The notes under the pieces were generated by a model, which made no database searches, was not told the origin of the DNA, and saw nothing but the letters and a program-made list of their open reading frames with translations. A program made the position numbers and the translations under genes. 64,000 nucleotides of DNA from Ramlibacter rhizophilus (GTDB lineage: Bacteria > Pseudomonadota > Gammaproteobacteria > Burkholderiales > Burkholderiaceae_C), in the NCBI RefSeq assembly GCF_004681965.1, contig NZ_SMLL01000002.1, forward strand, positions 248,001-312,000, read 5' to 3'. This document shows, one piece after another, positions 8,600 to 18,923 of this stretch (position 1 is the stretch's first letter; each line of letters opens with the position of its first letter).

Positions 8600-9859
8600 T
8601 CAGGCAAAGACCTTCTGCTGCGGCCATTCAGGCCACCCCGGATCGCCATCGCGGATGAAGCCGATCCAGGCCTGCTGCATCTCGGTCACCAGCCGCACAG
8701 CCTCCTCGGGTCGAAGGCCCTGCAGCATCGGTGCGTCCTTGAAAGCCTCCACGGTGCCGAAGACGAAGGGCAGCTCGATGCAGTGGCAGGCCCCGAAGCG
8801 CTCGTTGGGTGCGTGGTCGAAGCGGAAGCTCCAGGCCCGGCGTCCCTGCGCCGCCGCATCGGCCGCCCAGCGCCGGGCCGGTGCGCCGAACACCTCGTCA
8901 CCCAGGCCCGGCGCCGACGGTGTCGGGAACGCGTTCATCTCGTCAGCCGTGTACCCCGCGACGGAATCGACCCGGCCGCTCGCGCGCTTCAGCGCGGCCT
9001 GCTCGTCGGCGGGAAGCACCTCGCCATCGGCCACCGGACCGAAGAGCGCACGGTGGGCGTTCTCGGCGGCGAGCCACGCGAGCACGTCCGGGGCTTTCTG
9101 CGCCTCCAGCAGCGCCGCCACGGGCAGGCGGCGTGCCTCTTCCACGTTGTGGGCGCCTGCCGCCCGAAGGAAGATGCGGGCGATCTCGGCGGCCTGCGCG
9201 GCGCTGCGCATGCCGCGTCCCAGCGAGGCGCTTTGCAGGACGGCGCGCTGGAACTTCGGCTGGCCGCGCATCAGCAGGTTGGCGATGGACATGCCGCCCG
9301 CCGACTGGCCCATGACCGTGACCCGGTCGGGGTCGCCGCCGAAGGCCTCGATGTGCCGCGCCACCCAGTCGAGCGCAAGTTCCTGGTCCAGGATGCCCAG
9401 GTTGGCCGTGCCGCCTTCGGGCGCGAGCCAGCCGAGGCCGGCCAGGCGGTAGTTGGGCGCAACCACCACGATGTCGCCCCGCACCGCGAGGCGCGCACCG
9501 TCGTACCAGTCCACCGCGCCGCCGCCGCTTTGCCAGGCGCCGCCGTGCAGCCACACGAGCACGGGCCTTCGCGCGCGGTCGGGGGCGGGCGTCCAGACGG
9601 TCAGGTGCAGGCAATCCTCGGACTGCGGCGCCGCGAAGTCGCCCATCGCGCCGCGCAGGCGCGATGGAAGTTGCGGCGCAACGGGGCCGGGCCGCGTGGC
9701 ATCGAGCTCGCCCTTCCATGTCGCCGGCAGCGGCGGCTTGAAGCGCAGTTCGGCCACCGGCGCTTGCGCATACGGGATGGCACTGAAGCGGCAGCACGCC
9801 GCCTCGCGCAGGCCGGTGACGGTGCCTTGCGGCATGGTGGCCCGGACAGTCGGAGACAT
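8600..9859 (-). CDS. Type-B carboxylesterase
   Basis: 419 residues, an alpha/beta hydrolase of the carboxylesterase/PnbA group. The oxyanion-hole motif HGGA lies at residues 105-108 and the nucleophile elbow GQSAGG has Ser186. Glu307 (AGYTADEMNAF) and His359 (GACHCIELPF) are the likely remaining triad members, and EDCLHLTVW is the usual family signature. It has no signal peptide and is slightly shorter than typical 480-520-residue members. Three bases separate it from the ACMS decarboxylase gene, so it is co-transcribed with the 3-hydroxyanthranilate operon. It might release an aromatic acid from an ester precursor; the substrate is inferred only from context. Confidence 0.88.
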   Translation of the reverse strand: MSPTVRATMPQGTVTGLREAACCRFSAIPYAQAPVAELRFKPPLPATWKGELDATRPGPVAPQLPSRLRGAMGDFAAPQSEDCLHLTVWTPAPDRARRPVLVWLHGGAWQSGGGAVDWYDGARLAVRGDIVVVAPNYRLAGLGWLAPEGGTANLGILDQELALDWVARHIEAFGGDPDRVTVMGQSAGGMSIANLLMRGQPKFQRAVLQSASLGRGMRSAAQAAEIARIFLRAAGAHNVEEARRLPVAALLEAQKAPDVLAWLAAENAHRALFGPVADGEVLPADEQAALKRASGRVDSVAGYTADEMNAFPTPSAPGLGDEVFGAPARRWAADAAAQGRRAWSFRFDHAPNERFGACHCIELPFVFGTVEAFKDAPMLQGLRPEEAVRLVTEMQQAWIGFIRDGDPGWPEWPQQKVFA

Positions 9860-9862
9860 GAT

Positions 9863-11884
<2,022 letters not shown>

Positions 11885-12002
11885 GCCCGAAAGCCCCCTT
11901 GCTCGTTTTCTGCCGCGGCTGCGGCGTGCAGGCCAGTCTAGTCAGCGGATCTATTCTTGACCAATGACTTCTTCGGCCTGAGCTATAACCCGCAGGACTA
12001 CA

Positions 12003-12983
12003 TCAGCGAGGGCGGCGCAGCGCGCGCGCAGCCTCCTGCAAGGCCTGCAGGAAGCGCTCCGTGGCCGCGGTGGGCGCGCGGTCGGATCTCACCGTGTAGC
12101 CCACCTCGCTGAAGGGGCTCAGGCCTTCCACCGGCAGGGCGCAGAGCAGTCCGGCATCGACGAACTGCGCCGCTGCCGATTGCGGCATCAGCGCCGCCAT
12201 CGAACTGCTGCCGAGGAGCTCCAGGTTGGTCAGCATCGAGATCGACTCGATGGGGTGCCGCGGCAGCGGCAGGCCGTGGTGCTCGAAGAACGCGGTCACG
12301 TGCGGAAAGGCGACCGAGTCGGTCGTGGGAACGATCCATTCGAGCTCCCGCAGCTCGGACGCCTTGATCTTGCGCCGGCCGGCCAGCCGGTGCCGGCTGC
12401 CCACGACCACGCGCAGGGCCTCCTCGTACAGGCTCACGTGCCTGAGCCGGGCGCCCTCGGCGTGCGGGAGCCCGCGCTGCGACTCAAGCGGCAGGAAGCC
12501 CACCACCACGTCGAGCTCCCCCCGCGCGAGCGCTGGAAAGAGCAGGGAATTCGGCCCCACGCGCACGGTGACGGCCACGTTCGGCGCGGCCGCGCGCAGG
12601 CGCGTGATGGCGTGCGGCAGCAGGGTCGCCGACGCGGTGATGAGGGTCCCCACGATGACGTGGCCGGAGCTGCCCGACTGCGCGGCGTTCAGGTCTTCCG
12701 CCAGGTAGCGCAGCTGCGCCAGCATCGTCCGGGCATGGCGCTCGAACACCTGGCCGAACTCCGTCAGCACCACGCCGTACTTGCCGCGAACGAACAGCGG
12801 CGCGCCCAGCTGCTCCTCCAGTTCGTGGATGGACTTGCTGGCCGCCGGCTGGGTCATGGCCAGCTCGCGCGATGCCGCCAGGATGGAGCCCGCCTCGACC
12901 ACCTTCTCGAAGATCACCAGCTGCTGCAGCCGCAGCCGGCGGGCGAGCGAAAGGCGGGTGTGCGGGGACGACGGAGGGCTCAA
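12003..12983 (-). CDS. LysR-family transcriptional regulator
   Basis: 326 residues when started at the TTG at 12983, which places the winged helix-turn-helix (RLQQLVIFEKVVEAGSILAA, then LAMTQPAASKSIHELEEQLG) close to the N-terminus as usual. An ATG at 13055 would add 24 unlikely residues. The rest is a periplasmic-binding-fold effector domain. It lies on the same strand and 118 bases upstream of the 2-aminomuconate deaminase gene, so it probably regulates that operon from the 11885-12002 interval; the effector may be an aminoaromatic intermediate. HTH and effector sequence resemble GbpR/PcaQ-type members (MTQPAASK). Start codon uncertain. Confidence 0.88.
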   Translation of the reverse strand: MSPPSSPHTRLSLARRLRLQQLVIFEKVVEAGSILAASRELAMTQPAASKSIHELEEQLGAPLFVRGKYGVVLTEFGQVFERHARTMLAQLRYLAEDLNAAQSGSSGHVIVGTLITASATLLPHAITRLRAAAPNVAVTVRVGPNSLLFPALARGELDVVVGFLPLESQRGLPHAEGARLRHVSLYEEALRVVVGSRHRLAGRRKIKASELRELEWIVPTTDSVAFPHVTAFFEHHGLPLPRHPIESISMLTNLELLGSSSMAALMPQSAAAQFVDAGLLCALPVEGLSPFSEVGYTVRSDRAPTAATERFLQALQEAARALRRPR

Positions 12984-13155
12984 GGCGATTCTTCGAAACC
13001 GCGCCCCGGGGCGGGGCACGCAGGGATCGCGCGATGGTAGCGCGGTGCTTGCCATCGCCCACGCAGGGCTGGCGCCCGTGGACTGCGTTCGCTTTTTATC
13101 CCAGGTCGGGCCGCTGCCGGCACGGCAGCCTGCCGCACCGCGAGACAATCGGCCC

Positions 13156-13359
13156 ATGACCGACTCGCTGGAGCTCCTGGTGCGCACCCGCATGCCCTAC
13201 GGGAAGTACAAGGGAACGCCCATTGCGGACCTGCCGGGCAACTACCTCAACTGGTTCGCCCGCGAGGGCTTTCCCGCGGGCGAACTGGGGCGACTCCTCG
13301 CGCTGATGCACGAGATCGACCACAACGGCCTCAAGCACCTGCTCGCGCCGCTGCGCTGA
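13156..13359 (+). CDS. DUF3820 family small protein
   Basis: 67 residues. The motif MPYGKYKGTPIADLPGNYLNWFAREGFPAGELG is cut here only as the core (PYGKYKG...LPGNYLNWF), which is the DUF3820 signature, sometimes annotated as a putative quorum-sensing-regulated virulence factor. It is a compact cytosolic protein with no membrane segment. The reading frame is open further upstream but similarity begins at the ATG at 13156. It runs against the convergent E1 beta gene, whose stop is 6 bases away. Its molecular role is not known. Confidence 0.85.
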   Translation: MTDSLELLVRTRMPYGKYKGTPIADLPGNYLNWFAREGFPAGELGRLLALMHEIDHNGLKHLLAPLR

Positions 13360-13364
13360 TCGGC

Positions 13365-14363
13365 TCAGGCGAATTGCGCCTGCTCGCCCTGCCTGGCGGG
13401 CGAGCCCTGCATCAGCGTCCTCGCCGCGCTCACGATGCCCGCGGCCTGCGGCATGAAGGCCTGCTCCAGCATGTAGCTCGATGGCGCCGGCGCGTCCGGT
13501 CCGGTGACCCGCAGCACGGGCGCGCGAAGCTGCGAGAAAGCGTGCTCGGAGACGATGGCGGCCACCTCGGCGCCCACCCCGCACATGCGGCTGGCCTCGT
13601 GCACGACCAGCACGCGGCCGGTCTTGCGCGCCGAGCGCAGGATGGTCTCCTCGTCCAGCGGCTTGAGCGAGCGCAGGTCGATCACTTCGGCGGACACGCC
13701 CGCGTCGGCCAGTTGCGTGGCCGCCTCCATGCAGGTGCCGACCATCTTGGCGTAGGAAATGATCGTCACGTCCGTGCCTTCCCGCAGCACGTTCGCCTTG
13801 CCCAGTGGCACGACATGGTCCTCGTCCTGCGGCACCTCGCCTTCGGTGGGGCCCAGGGCCATGTCCACGAAGAACAGCACCGGGTTGTCGTCCCGCACCG
13901 CGGCCTTCAGCAGCCCCTTGAAGTCGGCCGCGCTCGAGGGCATGACCACCTTCAGTCCCGGGCTGTGGACGAACCAGGCTTCGAGGTTGTGGTTGTGCTG
14001 CGCGCCCACGGTCCAGCCGCTGCCCGTCATGGCGATGACGACCATGGGAAAGGAGAACTGCCCGCCCGAGACGTAGCGCAGCTTGCCCGCGCTGTTGACG
14101 ATCTCGTCCATGGCGTAGCAGAGGAAGGGCGCGAACAGCAGGTCCACCACGGGGCGCAGCCCCGTCGCGGCGGCGCCGGCCGCGGTGCCGGCGATGATGC
14201 CCTCGGCCAGCGGCGTGTTGCGCACGCGCCGGGCGCCGAAGGCTTCGACCAGCTCGGGGCGCTTGGTGGCCACGCCTTCGCCGAACATCACGACGCGGCT
14301 GTCGCGCCGCATCTCTTCGGCCAGCGCCTGGCCGATGGCTTCATTCACGGTGATCCGGTTCAT
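13365..14363 (-). CDS. 2-oxoacid/acetoin dehydrogenase E1 component, beta subunit
   Basis: 332 residues. The transketolase-like pyrimidine domain starts at MNRITVNEAIGQALAEEMRRD and carries the cofactor-activating glutamate region (RNTPLAEGIIAGTAAGAA). The C-terminal transketolase domain (about residues 205-320) includes VIDLRSLKPLDEETILRSA and VVHEASRM. With the alpha subunit 11 bases upstream it would form the alpha2beta2 E1 that decarboxylates a 2-oxoacid or acetoin and passes the acyl unit to lipoate. No lipoyl E2 or E3 gene adjoins, unlike classical aco, bkd or pdh operons. Which oxoacid is used cannot be read from the sequence; acetoin-type is the closest impression. Confidence 0.9.
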   Translation of the reverse strand: MNRITVNEAIGQALAEEMRRDSRVVMFGEGVATKRPELVEAFGARRVRNTPLAEGIIAGTAAGAAATGLRPVVDLLFAPFLCYAMDEIVNSAGKLRYVSGGQFSFPMVVIAMTGSGWTVGAQHNHNLEAWFVHSPGLKVVMPSSAADFKGLLKAAVRDDNPVLFFVDMALGPTEGEVPQDEDHVVPLGKANVLREGTDVTIISYAKMVGTCMEAATQLADAGVSAEVIDLRSLKPLDEETILRSARKTGRVLVVHEASRMCGVGAEVAAIVSEHAFSQLRAPVLRVTGPDAPAPSSYMLEQAFMPQAAGIVSAARTLMQGSPARQGEQAQFA

Positions 14364-14374
14364 GGTGCTGCTCC

Positions 14375-15337
14375 TCAGGCGTAGACATCGGTGGTGAGTT
14401 CGCTCGCGTCCGGGAAGGGCGAGGCGCTCGCGAAGGCAAGGGCCTGCTCGATCCGGACCGCGACCTGCGCCTGCAGGCGGGTCCAGTCCTGCGCGCCCAG
14501 CAGTGCTTCGTCCTGCAGGCGGCGCTGCATGAGCACGATGGGGTCGCGGGCGCGTGCGGCGGCGAGTTCGTCCTTGTCCACGTAGGACTGGTCGTCCGGC
14601 TCGAAGTGGCCGCGCAGGCGATAGGTATTGAGCTCCAGGAAGTAGGGGCCGCCCTCGCGCAGCATGTGCGCCCGTGCCTCCTCGGCGGCGGCCGCGACGG
14701 CCTCCACGTCGTTGCCGTCGATGCTGCGGCTGGGCATGCCGTAGCGCTCGGCCCAGGTGGCGATGCTGTCCGTCAGCATGGTTTCGCGGCGGTGCACGAA
14801 GGCCTGCCACTGGTTGTTCTCGCAGACGTAGAGCACCGGCAGCTTCCACACCGCCGCCAGGTTCAGCGACTCGTGGAAGCGCCCCTCGCAGGCCGCACCG
14901 TCACCGAAGAAGCAGGCCGCGATGCCGTCCTGCGCCAGCATGGACATCGACAGGCCCACGCCCGTGGCCAGGGACAGCTCGCCGCCCACGATGGTGGACG
15001 TGAGCACCACGCCGAGCTCCTTGACGGAGACGTGCAGCGAGCCGCTCTTGCCCCGGCAGTAGCCGGTGCTGCGGCCCATCACCTCGGCCATCATGCGGCC
15101 CGCATCGGCGCCGCGCGCCAGCAGGTGGCCGCCGCTTCGGTGGTTGGTGAGGATGCGGTCTTCCGGCTGGAGCGCCTGCACCACGCCCACGGCGCAGGCC
15201 TCCTGGCCCACCGAGGTGCAGGTGCCGGGCAGGCCCTGCGTGGCGTGCAGCTCGGCGAGCTTTTCTTCATAGGCGCGGATCAGCAGCATGCGCTCGAGCA
15301 TGCGCACGCGGCGCGCTGCGTGGGCGTCGTTTTCCAT
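14375..15337 (-). CDS. 2-oxoacid/acetoin dehydrogenase E1 component, alpha subunit
   Basis: 320 residues of the dehydrogenase E1 (thiamine diphosphate) family. The ThDP-binding motif is clear: GDGAACEGRFHESLNLAAVW followed by VLYVCENN, and the substrate-entry region reads HRSGGHLLARGADAGRMMAE, GRSTGYCRGKSGSLH. The start ATG at 15337 fits the family length. First gene of a two-gene reverse-strand operon with the beta subunit. The 170 bases upstream, up to the TerB-like gene, hold the promoter and an inverted repeat at 15443-15475. Absence of E2/E3 suggests it borrows them in trans or works as a stand-alone ThDP enzyme. Confidence 0.9.
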   Translation of the reverse strand: MENDAHAARRVRMLERMLLIRAYEEKLAELHATQGLPGTCTSVGQEACAVGVVQALQPEDRILTNHRSGGHLLARGADAGRMMAEVMGRSTGYCRGKSGSLHVSVKELGVVLTSTIVGGELSLATGVGLSMSMLAQDGIAACFFGDGAACEGRFHESLNLAAVWKLPVLYVCENNQWQAFVHRRETMLTDSIATWAERYGMPSRSIDGNDVEAVAAAAEEARAHMLREGGPYFLELNTYRLRGHFEPDDQSYVDKDELAAARARDPIVLMQRRLQDEALLGAQDWTRLQAQVAVRIEQALAFASASPFPDASELTTDVYA

Positions 15338-15442
15338 CGTGGTTCCTTCGTCGGGTGGGGTGGCGTCGATGCGCAGCGGAGGACCCGCAACGCAGGGACG
15401 CGAGTGTCTGCCCGACGCGGCCCGATGGAAACACCGATCCGG

Positions 15443-15475
15443 CCGCTTAGCGTTTATTTAATGAACCGCAAGCGG
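15443..15475. promoter_or_regulatory. Inverted repeat with AT-rich centre upstream of the E1 operon
   Basis: Arms CCGCTTAGCG (15443-15452) and CGCAAGCGG (15467-15475) enclose an unusually AT-rich 14-base centre (TTTATTTAATGAAC) in a GC-rich background. It lies about 105 bases upstream of the E1 alpha start and about 30 bases beyond the stop of the TerB-like gene. No T-tract follows on the reverse strand, so an operator or promoter element is somewhat more likely than a terminator. Confidence 0.3.
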
Positions 15476-15506
15476 AGATTTAGGAAAGCGCGCGCTGCGG
15501 CGCCTC

Positions 15507-16508
15507 TCAGGCCCGGCCGCGCACCATCGCCAGCACCTTGCCCGCGTCCAGCGTGCGCGCCTGCTGCTCCATCTGCGGCAGGTAGCGGCCGTGCAGGCCC
15601 TGGGCCTCGTTCGTGATGCTGGCGTAGGTCTCCTTCAGCATCTGCGTGGACAGGGTGCGGCCACCGGCGTAGTAGCGCTTGGCGACGTGACCGAGTGCGA
15701 AGGTCGCGGCGAAGCTCATGCCCGAGCTCACCGCCTGCTTGCCCAGGCCGCCCATCAACCCGCCGCCCATGCGGCCCAGCAGGCCGCCCAGGAGCTTGCG
15801 GCCGGCCTGCTCCAGGTACTGCGAGGTCAGCCCCACGCCCAGCGTGGCGAGGAAGTCCTTCACGTGGCCGGCGTCCAGCTCGTAGCCATAGGACTGGCCG
15901 ATGCGGTAGACCAGGCGCATCTGCAGCGGAATGATGGCCATGGTCGAGAGCGTCTCGGGCAGCAGCTCCAGCGCGCCGTTGGTGATGGCGGCGTTGAGGA
16001 TGGACTGGTCCAGTTCCGCTTCGCTGACCTGCGGCGTGCGCGCGCCGGCACCAGCCGGCGGTTGCGCCGGTGCAGGAACCGGCCCGGCGGCCGCGGCGGC
16101 GCCGGCCGGGGCGGGAAGGGGGCCGTCGATCGGCGCGGCCGCCAGGAATTCGGCATCCTCGGTGAACTGGCGCGCCAGGCCGGCATCGAGCCCGAGCGTG
16201 CTGCGCAGTTCGTTCAGGAAGCGCTGTTCGGGCACGGACTGCGCGCCGTCGGCGTCGCACACGCACACGGCCATCTCGTAGGCGAGCTGGCGCGCGTCCG
16301 CCGAGCGCAGCGCCCCGGCGGCGGTGGCCAGGTCCACCTTCTTCATGAGCACGTCCTGCACCAGGCTGGGCAGGTGCACGGCGTCGGACTGCGCGAGCGC
16401 GTCGGCGATGCGCCGGACTTCGGCGCGCTCGCGGTCGTGCTTGTCGCCGTCCACGAAGGCGGCCATGAGGGAGAGGGACACGATGGCTTGCGTTTCGGTT
16501 TGGGACAT
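15507..16508 (-). CDS. TerB-like N-terminal domain fused to DUF697/YcjF-like C-terminal domain
   Basis: 333 residues. Residues 1-125 resemble the helical TerB/DjlA domain (AIVSLSLMAAFVDGDKHDRERAEVRRIADAL) with conserved acidic residues that bind metal in TerB. An Ala/Pro-rich linker (about residues 128-158) follows. The C-terminal part (ILNAAITNGALELLPETLST, then a glycine-rich GGLLGRMGGGLMGGLGKQAV segment) looks like the DUF697 region of YcjF/GTPase-associated proteins, with membrane-active character. Function is unknown; envelope stress or tellurite-type associations are only by domain name. Divergent from the PACE efflux gene at 16605. Confidence 0.72.
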   Translation of the reverse strand: MSQTETQAIVSLSLMAAFVDGDKHDRERAEVRRIADALAQSDAVHLPSLVQDVLMKKVDLATAAGALRSADARQLAYEMAVCVCDADGAQSVPEQRFLNELRSTLGLDAGLARQFTEDAEFLAAAPIDGPLPAPAGAAAAAGPVPAPAQPPAGAGARTPQVSEAELDQSILNAAITNGALELLPETLSTMAIIPLQMRLVYRIGQSYGYELDAGHVKDFLATLGVGLTSQYLEQAGRKLLGGLLGRMGGGLMGGLGKQAVSSGMSFAATFALGHVAKRYYAGGRTLSTQMLKETYASITNEAQGLHGRYLPQMEQQARTLDAGKVLAMVRGRA

Positions 16509-16604
16509 GGGGAGGCCTGCGGGTGGGGGTCGGGTGGAACGAGCATTGTGGAGTGGCGGCAGGCTCATCGGGTTCCCCGCCACGGCCTGCCTAGAATCAC
16601 GTCG

Positions 16605-17030
16605 GTGCAGGGACTCCAACGCAAGATCGTCTACATCATCAGCTTCGAGGCCATCGCCATCGCGCTCGCCACCGGCCTGCTGCGGCTGCTGTCCGACAGC
16701 CCCACCGGCACGGCCGGCATCACCGCCGCCGCATCCTCGGCCATCGCCATGGCCTGGAACTACCTCTACAACAGCCTCTTCGAAGCCTGGGAGGCCCGCC
16801 AGGCGCGCAAGGGCCGCAGCCTGCTGCGGCGCGCGGCGCATGCCGTGGGCTTCGAGGCCGGCCTGGTCACCCTGCTGGTGCCGCTCTTTGCCTGGGTCCT
16901 GGGGGTCAGCCTGCTGGCTGCGCTGGCGCTGAACGCGGCCATGATCGCGTTCTTCCTGGTGTATGCCTTCGTGTTCAACCTGGCGTTCGACCGGCTCTTC
17001 GGCCTGCCCGCCTCCGCGCAGGCGCGCTGA
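16605..17030 (+). CDS. PACE-family proton-coupled efflux protein (AceI-like)
   Basis: 141 residues with four predicted helices arranged as two bacterial transmembrane pairs. The tandem signatures are recognisable: RKIVYIISFE in helix 1, WNYLYNSLFEAWE after helix 2, RRAAHAVGFEAG before helix 3 and YAFVFNLAFDRLF at the end. This is the proteobacterial antimicrobial compound efflux family, whose AceI member exports chlorhexidine and short-chain diamines. The glutamate in helix 1 (SFEA), needed for proton coupling, is present. The start is a GTG at 16605. The acetyltransferase gene follows 13 bases later, so co-transcription is likely. Confidence 0.87.
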   Translation: MQGLQRKIVYIISFEAIAIALATGLLRLLSDSPTGTAGITAAASSAIAMAWNYLYNSLFEAWEARQARKGRSLLRRAAHAVGFEAGLVTLLVPLFAWVLGVSLLAALALNAAMIAFFLVYAFVFNLAFDRLFGLPASAQAR

Positions 17031-17043
17031 GCGGCACACTGCG

Positions 17044-17523
17044 ATGTCCGCCGTCGTCTCCGTTCGCCTGGCACGGCCCGCGGATGCCCGGGCCATCGCC
17101 GGGATGTCGCGCGAGCTGATCGAAACCGGCCTGCCCTGGCGTTGGCGCCCCCAGCGCGTGCTTGCCGCCATCGCCGATCCGCAGACCAGCGTGGCCGTCG
17201 CGGAACTCCAGGGCGAGCTCGCCGCCTTCGGCATCATGGAATTCCTGGACGACGATGCCTACCTGTCCCTGCTCGCCGTTCGCAGCGCCCGGCAACGGCA
17301 AGGGTTGGGCAGCGCACTCCTGGGCTGGCTGGAGGCATCGGCCCGCGCCGCGGGTGCACGGCGCATCCGCCTGGAAACGCGACGCGACAACGCGGCCGCC
17401 CGCAGCTTCTACAACGAGCTGGGCTTCCATGAAGTCGGCATCCGGCGTGGCCGCTATGGTGCGGGGGTGGACGGGTTGCTGCTGGAGAAGTGGTTGCAGG
17501 TGTCGCGCGCGCCGTCTGATTGA
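17044..17523 (+). CDS. GNAT family N-acetyltransferase
   Basis: 159 residues, a single complete acetyltransferase domain. It starts VRLARPADARAIAGMSRELI, has the acetyl-CoA pyrophosphate loop SARQRQGLGSALLGWLE about residues 80-96, and the C-terminal NAAARSFYNELGFHEVGIRR motif. Resembles RimI-like or small-molecule acetyltransferases; the acceptor is not identifiable. It sits directly after the PACE efflux gene. A cluster of REP-like repeats follows its stop and may end transcription. Confidence 0.88.
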   Translation: MSAVVSVRLARPADARAIAGMSRELIETGLPWRWRPQRVLAAIADPQTSVAVAELQGELAAFGIMEFLDDDAYLSLLAVRSARQRQGLGSALLGWLEASARAAGARRIRLETRRDNAAARSFYNELGFHEVGIRRGRYGAGVDGLLLEKWLQVSRAPSD

Positions 17524-17535
17524 GCCCCACCCCGC

Positions 17536-17738
17536 GAGCCCTTCGACAGGGTCTCAACAAAGAGCGAATCCACGGGACCCCGTCGGGTCCCAACCGTTCG
17601 GGCTGAGCCTGTCGAAGCCCATCGCGCGAGACCGCCACGCGAGCCCTTCGACAGGCTCAGGGCGAACGGATGTGTTTGATCGGCAGTGCCTTTCACCGCG
17701 GCCCCGGCTGCGGTGATTAACCGCTCAGGGCGAACGGA
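17536..17738. repeat. Cluster of REP-like GAGCCCTTCGACAGG elements
   Basis: Four copies of a short element occur in about 200 bases between convergent genes. GAGCCCTTCGACAGG is at 17536-17550; an inverted copy CCGTTCGGGCTGAGCCTGTC starts at 17594 and runs to 17619; the fullest direct copy (GAGCCCTTCGACAGGCTCAG onward) is at 17641-17669; a partial CGCTCAGGGCGAACGG is at 17723-17738. The inverted and direct copies at 17594 and 17641 can pair into a long stem. Elements of this consensus are scattered through intergenic regions of many beta- and gamma-proteobacteria, where they act like REP sequences. Confidence 0.85.
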
Positions 17739-17758
17739 GGTGTTGGACCCCAGCGCGG

Positions 17759-18067
17759 CTACTCGACGACCTTGCCCAAGGCGTTGTCCACGACCAGGGG
17801 CGTGTCGAAATAGCGGATGCGCGGCTCGCTCCCATACGCGTCGCGGATGCGCTGGCGCCAGGCTTCGTCGTGGGCGGCTTCGGCGCTGGCGCGGTCGGTC
17901 CACAGGTAGAAGGCACCGGCCTCGTTGGCCTGCGCGTCGAACACGAAGGTCTTGCGCACCAGGTTCGGCTCGCGGCGCCAGCGCGGGGCCACCTCGCGCA
18001 TGCCCGCGACCACCTCGTCGCGGGTGATGCCGGGCGGCAGCTTGAAGAGCACGTATTCGGTGATCAC
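17759..18067 (-). CDS. YdhR-like putative monooxygenase (ferredoxin-like fold)
   Basis: 102 residues from the GTG at 18067, which has AAAGGA suitably placed upstream. MITEYVLFKLPPGITRDEVVAGMREVAPRW and the later GAFYLWTDRASAEAAH match the dimeric alpha/beta barrel fold of YdhR-type proteins (PF08803), proposed to oxidise small aromatic compounds without cofactor, though activity is rarely shown. Lies 14 bases after a DUF2164 gene on the same strand and faces the REP-like repeats. Confidence 0.75.
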   Translation of the reverse strand: MITEYVLFKLPPGITRDEVVAGMREVAPRWRREPNLVRKTFVFDAQANEAGAFYLWTDRASAEAAHDEAWRQRIRDAYGSEPRIRYFDTPLVVDNALGKVVE

Positions 18068-18081
18068 TCGCGGTCCTTTCT

Positions 18082-18354
18082 TCAGCGGCGCCTGCCGGCC
18101 TTGTTCTCGAACTTCTTCCAGTAGGTGAACTCGTCTTCGTTCACTTCGAGGTCCACCTCCTCCACCCGCAGGCGCAGTCGCTCCTGCACGTCGCGCACGG
18201 CCCGGTTGTAGATGGCGGGGCCGATCTCCTCGACGAAGAAACCGAGCAGCCCACCTGCCGCGATGTTGCCGATCTTCTCGTCCATGTTCTCGCGGAAGTA
18301 GCGCTCGATGGACGCGACCGCCTGGTCGCGGACGTCTTTGGGGAGTTCGATCAT
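18082..18354 (-). CDS. DUF2164 family protein
   Basis: 90 residues with the family pattern MIELPKDVRDQAVASIERYF near the start, GFFVEEIGPAIYNRAVRDVQ in the middle and a C-terminal WKKFENKAGRRR-like basic tail. DUF2164 proteins are small cytosolic proteins of unknown function, common in proteobacteria. Co-oriented with the YdhR-like gene; divergent from the membrane protein at 18399, leaving only 44 bases for both promoters. Confidence 0.85.
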   Translation of the reverse strand: MIELPKDVRDQAVASIERYFRENMDEKIGNIAAGGLLGFFVEEIGPAIYNRAVRDVQERLRLRVEEVDLEVNEDEFTYWKKFENKAGRRR

Positions 18355-18398
18355 GCAGGCATTCTGCCGACGCCCGGCCCCCCTGGGAACGGCATACG

Positions 18399-18920
18399 AT
18401 GCAGCCCTCCATGCCCGAAGCGACCGACCTGCACCTGGAGCACACGCGTCACCTCTTCCTGAGCGAGCGCGCCCGACGCGAAACCATCCGCGGCAGCATC
18501 AGCACGCCGGTTGCCGCGATCTCCTTCGCGGTGTTCGCCCTCGGCACGCTGGCCTCCGAAATCGACGCCAGTCGCTGGCAAGAGGCGCCGGGCCTGGCCA
18601 TCCTGGTGCTCGGCGCCGCCGCCATCGCCGCGCTGTTCGCCTCGGCCTGGCAGGTGCTCATGGCGGAGTGGCTGTTCGTCTATCACGAGCCGCCGCGCGT
18701 CGCGGACCTGGTGCAGCCGCCCGGCACCCCACCGGAGCAAGCGCAGGCGCGCCTGCGTGCGACGCTCACGGCGAGCTACGCGGTCGCCTACGAACAGTAC
18801 CTGCGCGGCAACGCCGCGAGCTCCCGGCACCGGACCTGGGCGCTGCGGCTGATCGTGCTGTCGCTGCTGCTGCAGGCGCTCGCCTTTGCCGTCCTGCCCT
18901 TCCAGCGGGTGGCCGGCTGA
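18399..18920 (+). CDS. Two- to three-helix membrane protein, unknown
   Basis: 173 residues; an internal ATG (MPEATD) at 18411 is an equally good start. Hydrophobic segments lie at about residues 36-54 (PVAAISFAVFALGTLASEI), 64-86 (PGLAILVLGAAAIAALFASAW) and 148-166 (LIVLSLLLQALAFAVLPF). The loop between the second and third is soluble and rich in Ala/Pro/Gln. I do not recognise the family. The following small gene starts 3 bases after its stop, so the two are probably translated together. Confidence 0.7.
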   Translation: MQPSMPEATDLHLEHTRHLFLSERARRETIRGSISTPVAAISFAVFALGTLASEIDASRWQEAPGLAILVLGAAAIAALFASAWQVLMAEWLFVYHEPPRVADLVQPPGTPPEQAQARLRATLTASYAVAYEQYLRGNAASSRHRTWALRLIVLSLLLQALAFAVLPFQRVAG

Positions 18921-18923
18921 CGC

